This document shows positions 35,317 through 46,931 of a stretch of DNA of 64,000 nt, in pieces. The DNA lies in contig NC_057925.1 of NCBI RefSeq assembly GCF_018873765.1, positions 5,839,568-5,903,567 on the forward strand. The letters are read 5' to 3'. Under the pieces are notes generated by a model that saw nothing but the letters and a program-made list of their open reading frames with translations, had not been told where the DNA came from and made no database searches. This DNA comes from Telopea speciosissima. Taxonomy: Eukaryota; Streptophyta; Magnoliopsida; Proteales; Proteaceae. How positions within the stretch are numbered: the first letter of the stretch is position 1; every line of letters starts with the position of its first letter. The position numbers were made by a program, and so were the translations under genes.

Positions 35317-36070
35317 GTGGCTTTTTTTCTTTATGTAGCATTGGTACTTAAATTAGTTTGGAGACTTTTATTTGCTAAAGATGCTTTATTGGTTAATGTT
35401 TTGAAATCAAGATATAATCCTTATATTTCCTTATTGCATGAATCTACAAGTGCTAAATGTGAGTCTGCTGTGTGGAATAGTATTGCTAAGATCTTACCCT
35501 ATTTTCGTATTATGGTGTGTGGGCGTGTGGGGAATGGGAGGGATATCTCACTTTGAAATGATCCATGGATTTCCATCCTTGGAGAACTTTATGGTTCCTA
35601 ATAATATTAATAAAGTCTCATTGTTAATAATAGTTGAAACGTGTCTTTAATTAACGCTATATTTCCTTCTCATGGTTTTAGGGAAATACTTAAGATCTCA
35701 TTGAGTATGAATTTTGTCTCTGATTTTTAGATTGTTGCTTTACGAAAAATAAGAAATTTTCAACTAAAGTTGGTGTTAATCTATTTATTAAAAATTTGGT
35801 TTCACTAGTGGATAATTCTAAGTTTACTTGTGTTTGGCGGATGGTTTGGTCTTTAAAGATTCATCCCAAATTTGTAATATTTTTGTGGAGGTTGTTTGTT
35901 GGAGGTATTCGTACTTAAGTGAAGTTACCAAGACATTTGCACGATGATTTGGTTTTTATGTTTCGTAAAAAAGGAAAGATAAAGGAATTAGCTTCGATAC
36001 ATGAAAAGGTACGAGAAAATCATTTGAAGTGGCATAGTCATGTTCAATAAAGGCTTTTGAATATTCCTGT
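35317..36070 (+). mobile_element. LINE reverse-transcriptase C-terminal fragment (chimeric)
   Basis: Translation gives AVWNSIAKILPYFRIMVCGR then VGNGRDISL*NDPW and, after stops, VWRMVWSLKIHPKFVIFLWR, the end of a non-LTR polyprotein with its zf-RVT zinc-binding region. From about 35960 it changes to IKELASIHEKVRENHLKWHS, which resembles the other LINE lineage seen at 28225-28800. Many stops; inactive. A 12-base G run precedes it at about 35307. Confidence 0.75.
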
Positions 36071-36076
36071 ACAGAT

Positions 36077-36571
36077 AGGGGTGAAATAGGGCTGGGTTTT
36101 TTAAAACCCTAGCCCAACCCTGAGTCCTCTTAGCTCAACCCAAGCCCAACCTTGTCGGATTCAGTCCAGCCCAACTCGGCCTTGATTGACCCTGATCAGG
36201 ATGGGTTGGCCCTAATTGGCCTTGATTTTTGCTAGGGCCTAGTTAGCCCTGATTGATCAGTCTCATGTGATTGGATATATTGGTTTATTTCATACTCAAT
36301 TGGCTATTAGACTTGTTTTTTGGGTTAAAAAATTTATTCAAATTTTAAACTTTTAAATTCTTTTGTTTAATAAATAATTAACCTCTTTTTTTTTGGTAAA
36401 CCAATAGATAATTGGATACTAAACAAAAATTGTAAAATGTAATCAATAAATTGTAAAGCATAATCTAATACAGGGTTGGGTGAGCCTGGGTTTAGTCTGA
36501 GACCTCAACCCTAGCCCAAACCAAGCCTTGTTCAGGCACAGGGCGGGCTTTGGGACCAAACTTACACCCGT
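36077..36571. repeat. Interspersed repeat rich in GCCCAACCC, copy 2
   Basis: Starts AGGGGTGAAATAGGGC and ends CCAAACTTACACCC. Candidate flanking 8-mers GTACAGAT and GTACAAAG match at 6 of 8 positions. It ends about 350 bp before the CP33 start codon, so it probably forms the distal part of that promoter region. Confidence 0.65.
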
Positions 36572-36919
36572 AAGTACAAAGAGGAGGGGAGAGGAAAGAC
36601 TTGCATAGCTTATACCTTAGATCCGTCTCATCTCTAATGAGGAGAATCCAATGAGTGACCAATAAACATCCAACGGCTAGGCTGACGGGACGCGCAAGTT
36701 GCCCGTACAAGTTGAAAAGCGCAATAGATACAACAGAATTTTGCTATAAGATAGATAACCAAAAGGAAGAGCACCTTATCTTCTCTCTAGCCTTTTTTTC
36801 TGCGTTCTCCCCGTCGAGTTTCTGACACCAATTTGATACACTCACCCGCAGAGGAGTGAGGACTTAGGAATCTTCTTCTTTGGATTCGACAATTCTGCGA
36901 GCCACTCGGCCAATCCATC

Positions 36920-38357
36920 ATGGCCATGGCTGCCACCGCTGCTACCTCTACTACCACTTCATCTTCAGCTCGTTTCCATGACCGAATCACTAATTTCTTC
37001 TCCTTAGAACAACCAGCCATCACCATCACAGTTGCATCGAGCAAGATATCGCAAATTTTAAAAATCAAGACCAGGAACCCACTTTTACCTCTTCTCCCCC
37101 TAATCTCTCATTCTCACGCTCACTTCTGTTACGCTTCAGCTGCCTTCGACAACGAAGTCTCTGAGGATGATGTAGAAGAAGAAGAAGAAGAAGAAGAAGA
37201 CGAAACAACGGAAATAGAAGAAGATGAGCTGCAGGAATCATCAGCTATTGAAGAGAGGAGACTATATGTTGGGAACCTACCTTTCGCTATGACTTCTTCC
37301 CAACTGGCGGAAATCTTCAACGAGGCTGGCGGAGTTCATTCCGTAGAGGTTTGAGCAGTCGCACTTTTATCCTTCTCTCTTCTCTTTCTTTATGCTTGAT
37401 TACCATCTTCTTCCTCCTCGCTTATTTTTTTTACTCCTTTTTCCCTGAGAATTTTAGATTATTTATGATCGAGTGACGGACAGGAGCAGGGGTTTCGCAT
37501 TTGTGACGATGCGCAGCGGTCGAGAGGCCAAAGAGGCCATCAGTATGTTTGACGGAGCTGTAAGTATCACAACTTAATTCAATTCAAGAAAATATAGACT
37601 TCCTGCCCACACACACATGCACGCACAGTAAGACTCATCAGAAGGATATTGCACTCTTGGACTCTTCTTGGGTCATTAGATGCTCCAGCCACCACCCATT
37701 ACGCTCCTCTTTGCATAACCACCAGTTGACTTTCATCTATTTGGTACAAAGAATTGGCACCCTGGATTGCCTTAATTAATTGTGGTGGTATCTTTGTTGG
37801 TTTGGCAATGGGTGGATTTGACTTGCAGCAAGTAGGAGGGAGAACTGTGAGGGTGAACTTCCCAGAAGTGCCAAGGGGAGGTGAGAGGGAGGTGATGGGA
37901 CCGAAAATCCGCAGTAGTTACAAGAGCTTCATTGAGACTCCTCACAAGATATATGCTGGCAACCTTGACTGGGCCCTCACTTCCCAGGGCTTGGGAGATG
38001 TGTTTGCTGATCAGCCTGGACTAATGAGTGCCAAGGTCATCTATAATCGAGAAACCGGCAGATCAAAGGGTTTTGGATTTGTCTCGTTTGCATCTGCTGA
38101 GGAGGCACAGTCTGCCCTGGATGCCATGAATGGAGTGGTAAGCTTCACATAACAATTGCAATTTAAGCATCTCAATTGTTGAATTCTTTTGTTTAATATG
38201 GATGTGCCTGATGTGAACACGCAATTAGGAGGTTGAAGGGCGACCCATTCGACTGAGTCTAGCTGTAGGAAGAACTACTCCTGCTTCTCCATTTGCGGAA
38301 GGTACAGAAACAGATCTCCGTGGCAGTGAAATGCAATCTAGCGTCAGTGCGTATTGA
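36920..38357 (+). CDS. CP33: Chloroplast ribonucleoprotein CP33, two RRMs, 4 exons
   Basis: Exons: 36920-37348, 37458-37559, 37829-38137, 38229-38357, all introns phase 0; 322 aa, close to the 329 aa of Arabidopsis CP33. Residues 1 to about 75 are Ser/Thr/Ala-rich with few acids, a plastid transit peptide. An acidic linker follows (about 79-110), coded by a GAA/GAG run. RRM1 has RNP2 LYVGNL at 115-120 and RNP1 RGFAFVTM at 154-161; RRM2 has RNP2 IYAGNL at 218-223 and RNP1 KGFGFVSF at 257-264. The linker VRVNFPEVPRGGE is diagnostic of CP33. The protein binds and stabilises chloroplast mRNAs in the stroma, psbA among them in Arabidopsis. Both RRMs carry an intron at the same place, just after the FDGA/MNGV turn, as expected from RRM duplication. 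Start is the first ATG of MAMAATAATS. Confidence 0.95.
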
Positions 38358-39424
38358 ATTGAATATAGCAGCAAGGGAGTGAGAGGCGGCAATGTGGCAC
38401 AAATAAATTGCCCATCTTAGCTCATTGTCTTCCTTCTGCTCCTCCAGCTGCATTTGTCTTGAAACCTTGTGAAATCAGTGTTTGCAGATAGAAAGCAACA
38501 AGTAAGTTTGATGAAGTAGACATTGTTGTTCGTAGTTCTCTGTAGTGAGATGAGTTGTTTGATAACTATCGGCTTTATAAGTTATAAACCAAATGAATCA
38601 ATGACTGTTGCCCATTTACTTCATAATTCTCTGAGATTCTGGATGGATGTCTTTGCCTTCCTCTTTCAAATGGGGATTGTTAAAAATGGGTGGTATCATA
38701 TATGAGCAAATAGTATCAAATTTAAGTTCCTTGTTCTGTAGCAGTTCATTGGCTCTTTATTGTGATATTGGTAGTAACAGCATTAGGTATGCTTGCAGTT
38801 TCATCCAGGTCCTCATTGACAGTAGACAACTAAAACAGGGTGCATATGCATAGAACTTGATCAGCCAAAAGTGTCAAAGTAAGTAGTAAAAACTGATATT
38901 AAATGAACCACTCTCCTATGCTCTGTCCTACAAATATGTCATAATTTTCCTCGTATTCTTGATCTTACCAGACCTTATAACTTTCATACCCACATCTGAG
39001 CATAAACCACTCCACATCCAGAGTCTGTGGGTCTACTTAAGCATTTAGCTTAATGGAGAACAGATGGTAGTTTGTTCCAATTATAAGTTGCCAAGCTTAT
39101 TCAACATTCTCCATAAATATCCAGCAATTTCAATCCCCTGATAAATCCAGAGAACAATTACCACAGCACCTTCTTGATGCATCCCAGTAGATATACTAAA
39201 TATCTAATCTGATTGTTCATGGAATAAACTCTAACATGCCATTTTATGGAGTTAAAGACTTCTTCATTTCCTCCTAATTCCTGGTATAAAGCAGAAGGAA
39301 CTAGTCTCCACAGAATGTAATCCACAGACAAACATCTTCATAAACCTTCATTTGGTTGGTGCAAACATATGCTTGGCGATAGAGAATATGAAGAGCTCTT
39401 CTTTTTGTAAGCAAGAATATTGGT

Positions 39425-39640
39425 ATCTAGCCAAGGGCTGTCACTTGGTGCCATGGTAGAAAGCTTGGGCTGGCAGCGTGAAGTCATGGGTCTGAGTCTC
39501 AAGAGCGGCAATTTTGAGCAAAAAATGCCAACGATTTGGACCGTTTCCCATCCACCCCCTCCCGGGACCCTACTGAAGTGAACTTGGATCAGATTACAGC
39601 CCTTGTTTAACCAGTGAGCAAGCACTGAACCCAGGTCTGT
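39425..39640 (+). mobile_element. SINE-like element (tentative)
   Basis: CTTGGTGCCATGGTAGAAAG followed about 40 bp later by GGGTCTGAGTCTC resembles the A-box/B-box layout of tRNA-derived plant SINEs. A CCTCCCGGGACCC stretch follows downstream. The tail is not clear. Confidence 0.3.
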
Positions 39641-41056
39641 TAACACCAAGAGTCGAAAAAATATGTCGACTGAGCAAGTTATTATGTTGGATCAGCTCTT
39701 AATATCCCTTATAGTGCAATTTCTCAAAGGACTTTCTTACTATAGCTGATGTGCAGATCAACTGTGTTCTTGGAATTCCTTTGTTGAGCTGTGGGGGATT
39801 TAACACATTATTGCTGGAAAAATATGTAAAAAAACAGATGAAAAAGAGAATTGTGTTAAACATGAGAAACTTAGGCCTGAGAGTGTGACTCAATTTTTCA
39901 GTGCATATAGCTGCATCGAACACAGATGGACAACAAATGAAAGTTGGAAGAAGAAACTTCTGATATCACACCTAAGCAATTGAACTTGATTATTTTGTTC
40001 GAAACTTGCATTGCTTTGGTTCTGGTCATGGTTCTTGGTAAAAAACTAAAATTACCAGCTTATTCCTTTCATTTGCTATAAAACAAGAACCCTTCTCAAT
40101 TTTCATTCCAAGCTAGAAGCAGTTCAGTTACCATTTGAAAGCAGAATAAAAATAAAAGGTTGTACATCCATGCTAGAATTGTGTAACCCAAGAAAAATAG
40201 TTTCTCCTCCTGAAAGGTACAATTTACAGTTGATCAAGTCTTTCCAATGGGCCTGAACCCTCATCAACTGAAGAGGAGCATACCTCAAACATTTTACATC
40301 TTGCAAACACAATGAGATTTGTCACTGAATATCATGACTGTCAGTGAGAAGAGAATCTTCCATGGAATGCAAGTCATGGGGGAAAAAGACTCTGAAAACA
40401 AAGCACTCTTATTCTTCAGAACTGGAAATTACAATGAAGATTGAGGAAACATAATGACCAGGTTACACAGCTATTCACTGTCAAAAGAAGGGCATTGAAG
40501 AGATAGAATAAGTCCACAAGAGAAAGGAACAGAAGAAGAAAAATTTGCTGGAACTCAAAACTTTTAGAACCAAGTTGCTGAACGAACCAAATTGATTGCT
40601 AAACCCAGTTTTCTGTGAGGCTGATTTCTGTGTTACCACATGTTCTCAGTGTTAGAGGGAATATGAGTGTTAGAGGGAATATGAGAACATAGCGAAATAA
40701 CACACCAATAAACAAGGCTTGAACAGTACACACTATGAGCTAGGAACATGTTAACTCTATTAACAACAGATGGGAACACATCATCTGAGAGAGATGGAAA
40801 GCACTCCGAGGTAGAGCAGAGTTCCACACCCTGTGAGCACCTCTTGTGTTTAGACACCTGAATTCATCCATAGATTAAAAAGAACTTGAAACCCGCTAAT
40901 GTGATTACCTGCAGGTATTGTGGTATAAAGTCTTACTCAATTGATGTACATCAACAATTCCTTTAAAGCCCTCTACTACTTCGAGGACTTGCCCGGTAAT
41001 AATAATAACAGAAACATTCTCAAGAACATGTGATATTCGTATTGGTATTACTACAC

Positions 41057-41227
41057 CAACAGTTGTCTAGTAGTGCAAGCTGGTGAGCTGTGGTGCTTTT
41101 CATGCCCATGCTCACCAGGAGGTCTCGAGTTCGAGTCGATTGGCTGGTACCACCGTATTGGTATTACTACCTACATTAGAGTCAAAATACCCCCATTAAA
41201 TTGGGTTAAGGCTGAGTTTGTTGTTAT
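41057..41227 (+). mobile_element. tRNA-derived SINE with LINE-type tail
   Basis: A good RNA polymerase III B-box, GTTCGAGTC, is at 41129-41137 within GGTCTCGAGTTCGAGTC. A weak A-box-like CTAGTAGTGCAAGCTGG precedes it. The 3' end, CCCCCATTAAATTGGGTTAA plus GGCTGAGTTTGTTGTT, is the same tail as that of the LINE copies in the window, so the SINE probably borrows LINE machinery. Confidence 0.55.
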
Positions 41228-41364
41228 ATTACTTTTTATGGTAAAACTGTCTGATACGTCGGATGGCAACCGAAATTGTTCCCATCTCCGATACATATAT
41301 GCAGTACCAATCCGCCAATACTGATAAATCGATAATTTTTTATCTTAAAAGGTATTTTAAAAAA

Positions 41365-41499
41365 GGGGCGTTGTTCTCTATGCTGTAGCACAGGCTGCGC
41401 CCAGGCACATGGGGGTGGGCACAATGATCACCCTACCCCTGCACAGGCTGCCCATGTGCCTGGATGCAAGTTGCGTTGCGGCACAGAGAACATTCTCCC
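41365..41499. mobile_element. MITE, family 1, copy 2, upstream of PPR gene 1
   Basis: 135 bp from GGGGCGTTGTTCTC to GAGAACATTCTCCC. Inner arms CCCAGGCACATGGG and CCCATGTGCCTGG pair. Flanks TTTAAAAAA and TTTAAATTT (9 bp) match at 6 positions. It lies 226 bp before the ATG at 41726. Confidence 0.85.
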
Positions 41500-41725
41500 T
41501 TTAAATTTTACTAAAACATAGCCTAGGAGGGCATTCATGAAACCACAGGGTAAGTGAATTATTTCATTTCCTTGGCTGCCAGCAGGGTAGCAACAAGTGT
41601 AGCCAGCCAAATTTTTTTCCCTTTCACCTCTCTCTCTCGGGCCTGCTCTGTGTCGGAGGACTGAGCTAATTCCCCGATAAACTTATGAATGACGAGCACT
41701 AAACAGGCGGAGAACCAGAACCCAA

Positions 41726-43441
41726 ATGCTTGCGAGAAATTCTACCCTTGTTATGAGGGAGTTAACTGCTTCCACAGCTTCTTTCCAATGGCGGAATCAA
41801 ATCAAAGGACAGCGTCTCGCCTCCCAAATCTCATCTGTTCTCTTGCAGAGACAAAATTGGACTTCAATTCTCGGTAAACTCAATCTATCCCTCGCTTTAA
41901 CTCCCGACATCTTCCTCCAAGTTCTCCGTAGGATCGAAAACAACGCAGAAATCTCTCTTGCATTCTTCAATTGGGCCAAAACTAGTCTTGGGTTTGAACC
42001 AGATCTCAAGTCTCACTGTAAAGTTATTCGGATTTTAGTCGAATCCCAAACCTTGCAACCCGCTCGAACTCTGTTCGATTCTTTAATTCCATCCCAACCG
42101 GCGCCGGCGATCCTCGATTTAATGGTGGAAGCTTGCAAAGGTAGAGACTCTCAATCTCTTGTTTCTAGTTTTGTTCTAGAACGTTATTCCACCAAGGGTC
42201 TTGTTTCCGAAGCTTTAGCGATATTTAGCAAAGTTAGGGCTTCCGGATATCTGCCTTGTATCCGCAGCTGCAATTCGTTGCTGGATGCTTTGCAGCTGAA
42301 GGGAGATATAAAATTGGCTTGGAAATTTTATGCTGCCATTATTCGTTACAGAATTTTACCGGATTCCTATACTTGGTCATTGGTTAGTCGTCTTCTCTGC
42401 AATGAAGGGAAGCTCGAGAACGCAGTGAGATTGTTGAATTTGGGTGTCTGTAATGCTGCTATGTATAATCTAGTTATTGACTGTTACTGTAAAAAGGGGA
42501 GCTTTCGAGCTTCGATTGATCTCTTGAATGGGATGCATAGTAAGAATCTGATTCCTGGTTTTGGTACTTACAGTTCAATCCTTGATGGGGCTTGTAAGTT
42601 TGGTGATCTTGGAGTTGTTGAGACAGTAACTAGAGAAATGGTTGCAAAGGATTTGCTTCCAGCAATTCCTTTCTCGGAATATGATCCAACCATTCAGAAA
42701 CTTTGCTCTTTGGGGAAGACTTATGCAGCTGAAATGTTCTTTAGGAAAGCTAGGGCTGACAATATCACACTACAAGATGTTTCACATGGGTGCATACTAA
42801 AGGCTTTTTCTAAGGAAGAAAGATTACGAGAAGCAATAGAGGTTTATGGTATTATCAGGGAAAGGGGCATTATAGTTAGTCGTAGTAGTATCTACGCACT
42901 TGTGGATGTAGTCTGTAACGAGGAGCCATCAGAAGAATTATATCAATTATTAATGGAAGTGATTAGGAAGGGATTTACTCCTTGTGCTTCAAATCTTTCC
43001 AAGATCATAGCCGCCCAGTGTAACAAAGGTAGATGGAGGGAAGCAGAGGAACTGCTGATGGTAACTTTGGAAAAAGGGTTCTTTCCAGATTCCTGTTGCT
43101 GTTGTGCACTAGTAGAACATTACTGCTCTAAAAGACAGATTGATTCAGCCCTTGCTTTGCATGATAAGGTTGAGAAATTAGGAAGAAGTTTGGATGTAAT
43201 TACTTACAATGTGCTTCTTGATGAGCTTTTTAAAGAAAGGAGGATTGGAGATGCACTCAGGGTGTTTGATCATATGAGAACACAAAATGTGGTGAACAGT
43301 GCAAGTTTTTCAATTATGATTAGGGGACTTTGTCGGGTGGAGGAAATGAGGAAAGCCATGAAGATTCATGACGAGATGTTGAAGATGAAGCTTAAACCTG
43401 ATGAAAAAACATACAAACGTTTGATATCTCAATTTGTATAA
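41726..43441 (+). CDS. P-class pentatricopeptide repeat protein, intronless, 571 aa
   Basis: A single open exon. The first 45 residues (MLARNSTLVMRELTASTASF onwards) are rich in Arg, Ser and Thr with little acid, fitting a mitochondrial presequence; plastid targeting cannot be excluded. A stretch ISLAFFNWAKTSLGFEPDLK at about residue 78 is the usual opening of this PPR group. Tandem 35-residue PPR units follow from about residue 160 to the end, for example VITYNVLLDELFKERRIGDA near 490. No E, DYW or SMR domain, so it is P class: such proteins bind a specific organellar RNA and affect its processing, stability or translation. The RNA target cannot be read here. A slightly different frame opens at 41689 but lacks PPR sequence. 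I do not recognise a named orthologue. The start chosen is the first ATG of the frame after the MITE. Confidence 0.9.
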   Translation: MLARNSTLVMRELTASTASFQWRNQIKGQRLASQISSVLLQRQNWTSILGKLNLSLALTPDIFLQVLRRIENNAEISLAFFNWAKTSLGFEPDLKSHCKVIRILVESQTLQPARTLFDSLIPSQPAPAILDLMVEACKGRDSQSLVSSFVLERYSTKGLVSEALAIFSKVRASGYLPCIRSCNSLLDALQLKGDIKLAWKFYAAIIRYRILPDSYTWSLVSRLLCNEGKLENAVRLLNLGVCNAAMYNLVIDCYCKKGSFRASIDLLNGMHSKNLIPGFGTYSSILDGACKFGDLGVVETVTREMVAKDLLPAIPFSEYDPTIQKLCSLGKTYAAEMFFRKARADNITLQDVSHGCILKAFSKEERLREAIEVYGIIRERGIIVSRSSIYALVDVVCNEEPSEELYQLLMEVIRKGFTPCASNLSKIIAAQCNKGRWREAEELLMVTLEKGFFPDSCCCCALVEHYCSKRQIDSALALHDKVEKLGRSLDVITYNVLLDELFKERRIGDALRVFDHMRTQNVVNSASFSIMIRGLCRVEEMRKAMKIHDEMLKMKLKPDEKTYKRLISQFV

Positions 43442-44609
43442 CTATATTCTTGCTGGTTTACTGAAAATTTTAGTCTTCTAGGATGCGTGTAATGTAGATA
43501 ATCTTATATTTTCCCTTATATCCCACTTAAGCATCATATTAGATGAGTTATTAAGAGGAAAATTTCTTATCTTGAATTTGGACCATTGACTTTTAGTTCT
43601 AAGTAGACCTGGTAAATATATAAGTGAAAATGACATTTTTGTAAATATATAAGTGAAATAGCATTTTCGTAAATATAGATGAGTGTTGGAAGTGATTCTG
43701 TTAAAGTGTCTGCCAAACGCCATTTTGTTTTGTTTTCTTGTTTTTCCCCTATTTCGGAAGAATTTTTTCACCAGGTTAGCGAACGCCAATCTACTCCCCG
43801 TAATTACTCTCTGTGAGCAGAATCAAGAAAAGTACTTTCTAAGAGCAGAATTTTTACCAAACGCAGCCTTAATGGAATGAAGTAAGTCACACATGTTTCT
43901 ACATTTTACTTTTTATTGTTATAGTTACTGTCCTTGTGGTGGCTAACAAGTAACAAAAGAAGCTACGGAGTCTGCCTTAATTTACTCACCACTTCTTATA
44001 TCCAAATTTATAGTCTAATGCATGAAAGTGGAGCCTCTATCATCTAGTAATAATCGCTGAAACAGCTCCAATGGACTCGACAGATTTATTATTCCGATAG
44101 CAGAAATCCTTTTCCTAATGAAGAAGGCTTTTGAAATGCTTCTAAGTGAAGTTGCCGGTGTACGATCATCCATTTCACAGAAGCCACTCTTCTACCTCTC
44201 AGGTATCAGCTGTTTGGATTACTATGTATTTGGTCATGTTTGTTTCATGTAGATATTTGATACAGTATATTCGTTGATAGTCAAAGTTGCTGATTTTTCT
44301 GCGTTTGTGATATGGCTAGCCGCCCTGCAAATTGTATGTTGTTGTTTTGATCGATTCTTGTAACATTCACCTGGTTTTGATGGAGCTTGACGAGTGATTA
44401 TTCAAATGGATACCCTTCCCCCTACTGCCCTCTTCACTTGTTTTAGTGTGGAGTAGGTGGGTGAATAATGCTAATGAGGGGACATGAGACCAAGACCATT
44501 AAAATCTTTTCTGGAATTTCCTGTATTTTCTCTTTTGGTGGTGAAATGGGCTATCTGATGCGATAAAGATTACCAGGGTTGTAGTTTGATTTATTTTCTT
44601 CATGGGGGG

Positions 44610-46350
44610 TTAGATAGAAAGAGTGTTATTTTATTGCTTTACTACTTGTGTTTTCCGCCATATACCCTTGCAGCTGGACTAATGTAGTTTTTTGAATGTT
44701 CTGTTTACTCCTTCCGTTCCTCATTCTTTGTCTTTCCTCTCCTGCCCCACCACATATTTAGATGTATTAATGGTGGTCTTGGGGTTGGATTTTTGTTTAT
44801 TAAATGAAAGTGAAGGTGTTTTGGTTCAAATTACTCAATTCGTCCTTTGTAAATTACAGTAGTGAAAATGGTGGGGAAATCCAACAAAGCAAGAAACCAG
44901 AAAAGCTCCCAGAACTCTTTGAATCGCTCAGAAGCAGTGGTTCCAACTGATGCTCCATTGAAAGAGAGCACTTTAGACTCCTCCAAGACTGACGCTAATG
45001 GAATTCCTTCCAAAGAAAAGTCAATGGATACCAAGTTAGAAGCAACAGATGCCACATTAGCGACTTCAACTAACAATTCAAAACAGGGAGAAGGTAAACC
45101 ACTCAGTTATTCTATTAGATCATGTATTTTGCTTTCCACTAAACAAATATGCTCTCAAAAATACAACAAAGCACATGTATAGCCCATTAGCCTGTACCAT
45201 ATGCTCCCTCCCCCCCCCCCCCTCTTTTCTGATAGTGACACTACCATACTTGATAGTAAAAAATCTATTGGAGTTAAAACTTAAAACTAGGAAAGAAATA
45301 CAGAAAGGGAGATCTTAAATATTCTACAAAGGAAAGTTTGAAATGTTAAGCATTCCTGGAATTCTTGTACAGAAGCTGCAATGCACTTTGTTTCATTGTT
45401 TGATTTATTTAGTTTGCGAAGTTCTTTAACAAGCTTTGTATTTGTTTGATTTTGTTTGTTTCCTTTCCTCGTGTATGAGTTTTTTTATGTAACAGATTCT
45501 GCTCAAATGAGAGGGTTCAGCTGTCGTATGGATTGGTCGCCCCACACTTCCACTTAGTCATTAATCAATGTTTTATTGACACGTGGTGACTTTTGATTGA
45601 TAGCTAAAATCGTTGGTAGGTTGCTGATCACCTATAAATCTGACCTGTGACCTTATTTTTAAACAGAATCACGAAGTAGGAGTGCGATAAAGTGTGAAGA
45701 GATGATTTTTGATGATCCAGCAAAAAAAGAAATCCACACAACTATATTCTCAAAGGATGGCAAACTCACACTCCTTTATTCAAGCACTTCTTTGGAAGCA
45801 GCATTAACCTTTGTTTGTTCTTGATTTGTTATTATTGGACACTTGACTTGCTGGTTCCATGGGAGCATTCTTGTTTTCAATGGGTTTTAGAAGACCACCT
45901 GTTGTGTTCACTTGTGAATATAGGGATTACCTCATGGATGTATAAATTTTTATTCTTACCAATAAAACAACTCTGAATTCTATAATGCATTCCATTATCC
46001 TTTATTGCACTTCCTGTTCTTTAGCACCAAAATGATTTCAGCTGTGGTCACCTTTATGTGTGTTTCTACATAAATATTTATTTTGTTTATTTTTTGAAGA
46101 GGATAATGTTTTTGAAAAAAAAAATGGTGGGGAAGCTTTAAATTGTAGTTTTAATGTAAAAGAAATAAAATTTGGGGCTTGAGCAAACCCTCAAGTGTAA
46201 AGCCTACAAGCAGATGGCAATGGCATACATTGCCTTAAAGCGCTTTAAGATGCCTCCATTGGAAAATACAAAAAGATATTGGAAAACCATGCACTTCATC
46301 ATATCTTCAAAGTTTTACATGTTGCAGCCAGCTAGTTATATCTTCAGTCC
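44610..46350 (+). repeat. Segmental duplication, copy 1 (CLU 5' block)
   Basis: Aligns, with small gaps, to 49590-51570 in the same orientation, about 5.0 kb away. Shared landmarks: TGCTTTACTACTTGTGTTTT, the CLU exon, AATCACGAAGTAGGAGTGCG (45668/50794), and TGGGGCTTGAG near the end. PPR gene 2 lies between the two copies. Confidence 0.85.
44868..45093 (+). pseudogene. FMT: First coding exon of a FRIENDLY/CLU gene, copy 1
   Basis: Starts ATG GTG GGG and reads MVGKSNKARNQKSSQNSLNR; with SEAVVPTDAPLKEST and SKQGE it matches the N-terminal exon of plant CLU (FRIENDLY), which begins MAGKSNK. It is open for 75 codons and ends at a good donor, GAAG/GTAAAC (phase 1). A 3' splice site TTACAG sits 10 bp before the ATG, as for a 5'-UTR intron. 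FRIENDLY is a cytosolic protein of about 1400 aa needed for normal mitochondrial distribution. No later CLU exon follows this copy, so it is a gene fragment unless spliced to the distant exon at 52711. Confidence 0.7.
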
Positions 46351-46549
46351 TCAAGCCCAATGGCTCTGCAAGTCACTTTGAAAATGACCAAAAAAAATGT
46401 CAATCAAATTCAACCTTAGCATTACACGATACACAATTGGAATCAACATGCAAAGAAGAGACTATTTTTTTTCTGTCAAAATACCCCTACTAAATATTTT
46501 CATTAAAATAATAAATTTAAGGTGAAGGTCCCCTACTTGTTTAGCTTCA

Positions 46550-46930
46550 GCCTATACAAAGGTGACCTCATGGCAAAACAAAATTATTGAAGGTTCTAGG
46601 ACTACCAAGAGGGTGCATAGAATACGAAGGAATGTGAGCACGTACATGGAAGGGTATACTACTACATTAAAGGATATATGGTTAAATTTGAGTTTAAAAT
46701 TTGATATGCGACTTATTAAGACAAAATATCCAACATCTGGGTTTTTCTCATCTTTGCCACCTGGCAAAATTAATGGTGTCTATTAAGGAGATTTCATTCT
46801 AAAAAATTATATTGGAATATTTTTTTGCCAAAAATAAAATATCCGTAAGTTAATTCAAATATTTAATTGTTTGGGTAAGAATTTAATTCAAATATTTCAC
46901 CCAAAAGATTGATCATCTCTATATTTATAT
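46550..46930. repeat. Dispersed repeat related to 56265-56640
   Basis: Matches part of the 54788-57074 unit, for example ACTACCAAGAGGGTGCATAG, GTATACTACTACATTAAAGG and ATATTTAATTGTTTG-like words, with many differences. It ends exactly where the family 1 MITE begins. Confidence 0.6.
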
Positions 46931-46931
46931 A

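Larger units (their letters stand above)
33733..36919. other. Intergenic region between IMP3 and CP33
   Basis: Begins with the probable IMP3 3' UTR. It then holds a GATACG-rich repeat (34620-34830), a LINE fragment (35317-36070), and a GC-rich interspersed repeat (36077-36571). The last 350 bp should contain the CP33 promoter, including CTTATC (complement of the I-box GATAAG) at 36775-36780. No other gene seen. Confidence 0.6.
38358..41725. other. Intergenic region between CP33 and PPR gene 1
   Basis: Holds the CP33 3' UTR, two SINE-like elements (39425-39640 and 41057-41227), an 18-bp tandem duplication GTGTTAGAGGGAATATGA near 40650, and a family 1 MITE whose right end is 226 bp before the PPR start codon. 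No gene recognised; the minus-strand frame at 40633-40857 resembles nothing I know. Confidence 0.55.

Noticed and set aside
40633-40857. 74-codon minus-strand frame in the CP33-PPR interval
   Set aside because: No family resemblance; it includes an 18-bp tandem duplication and no splice context.
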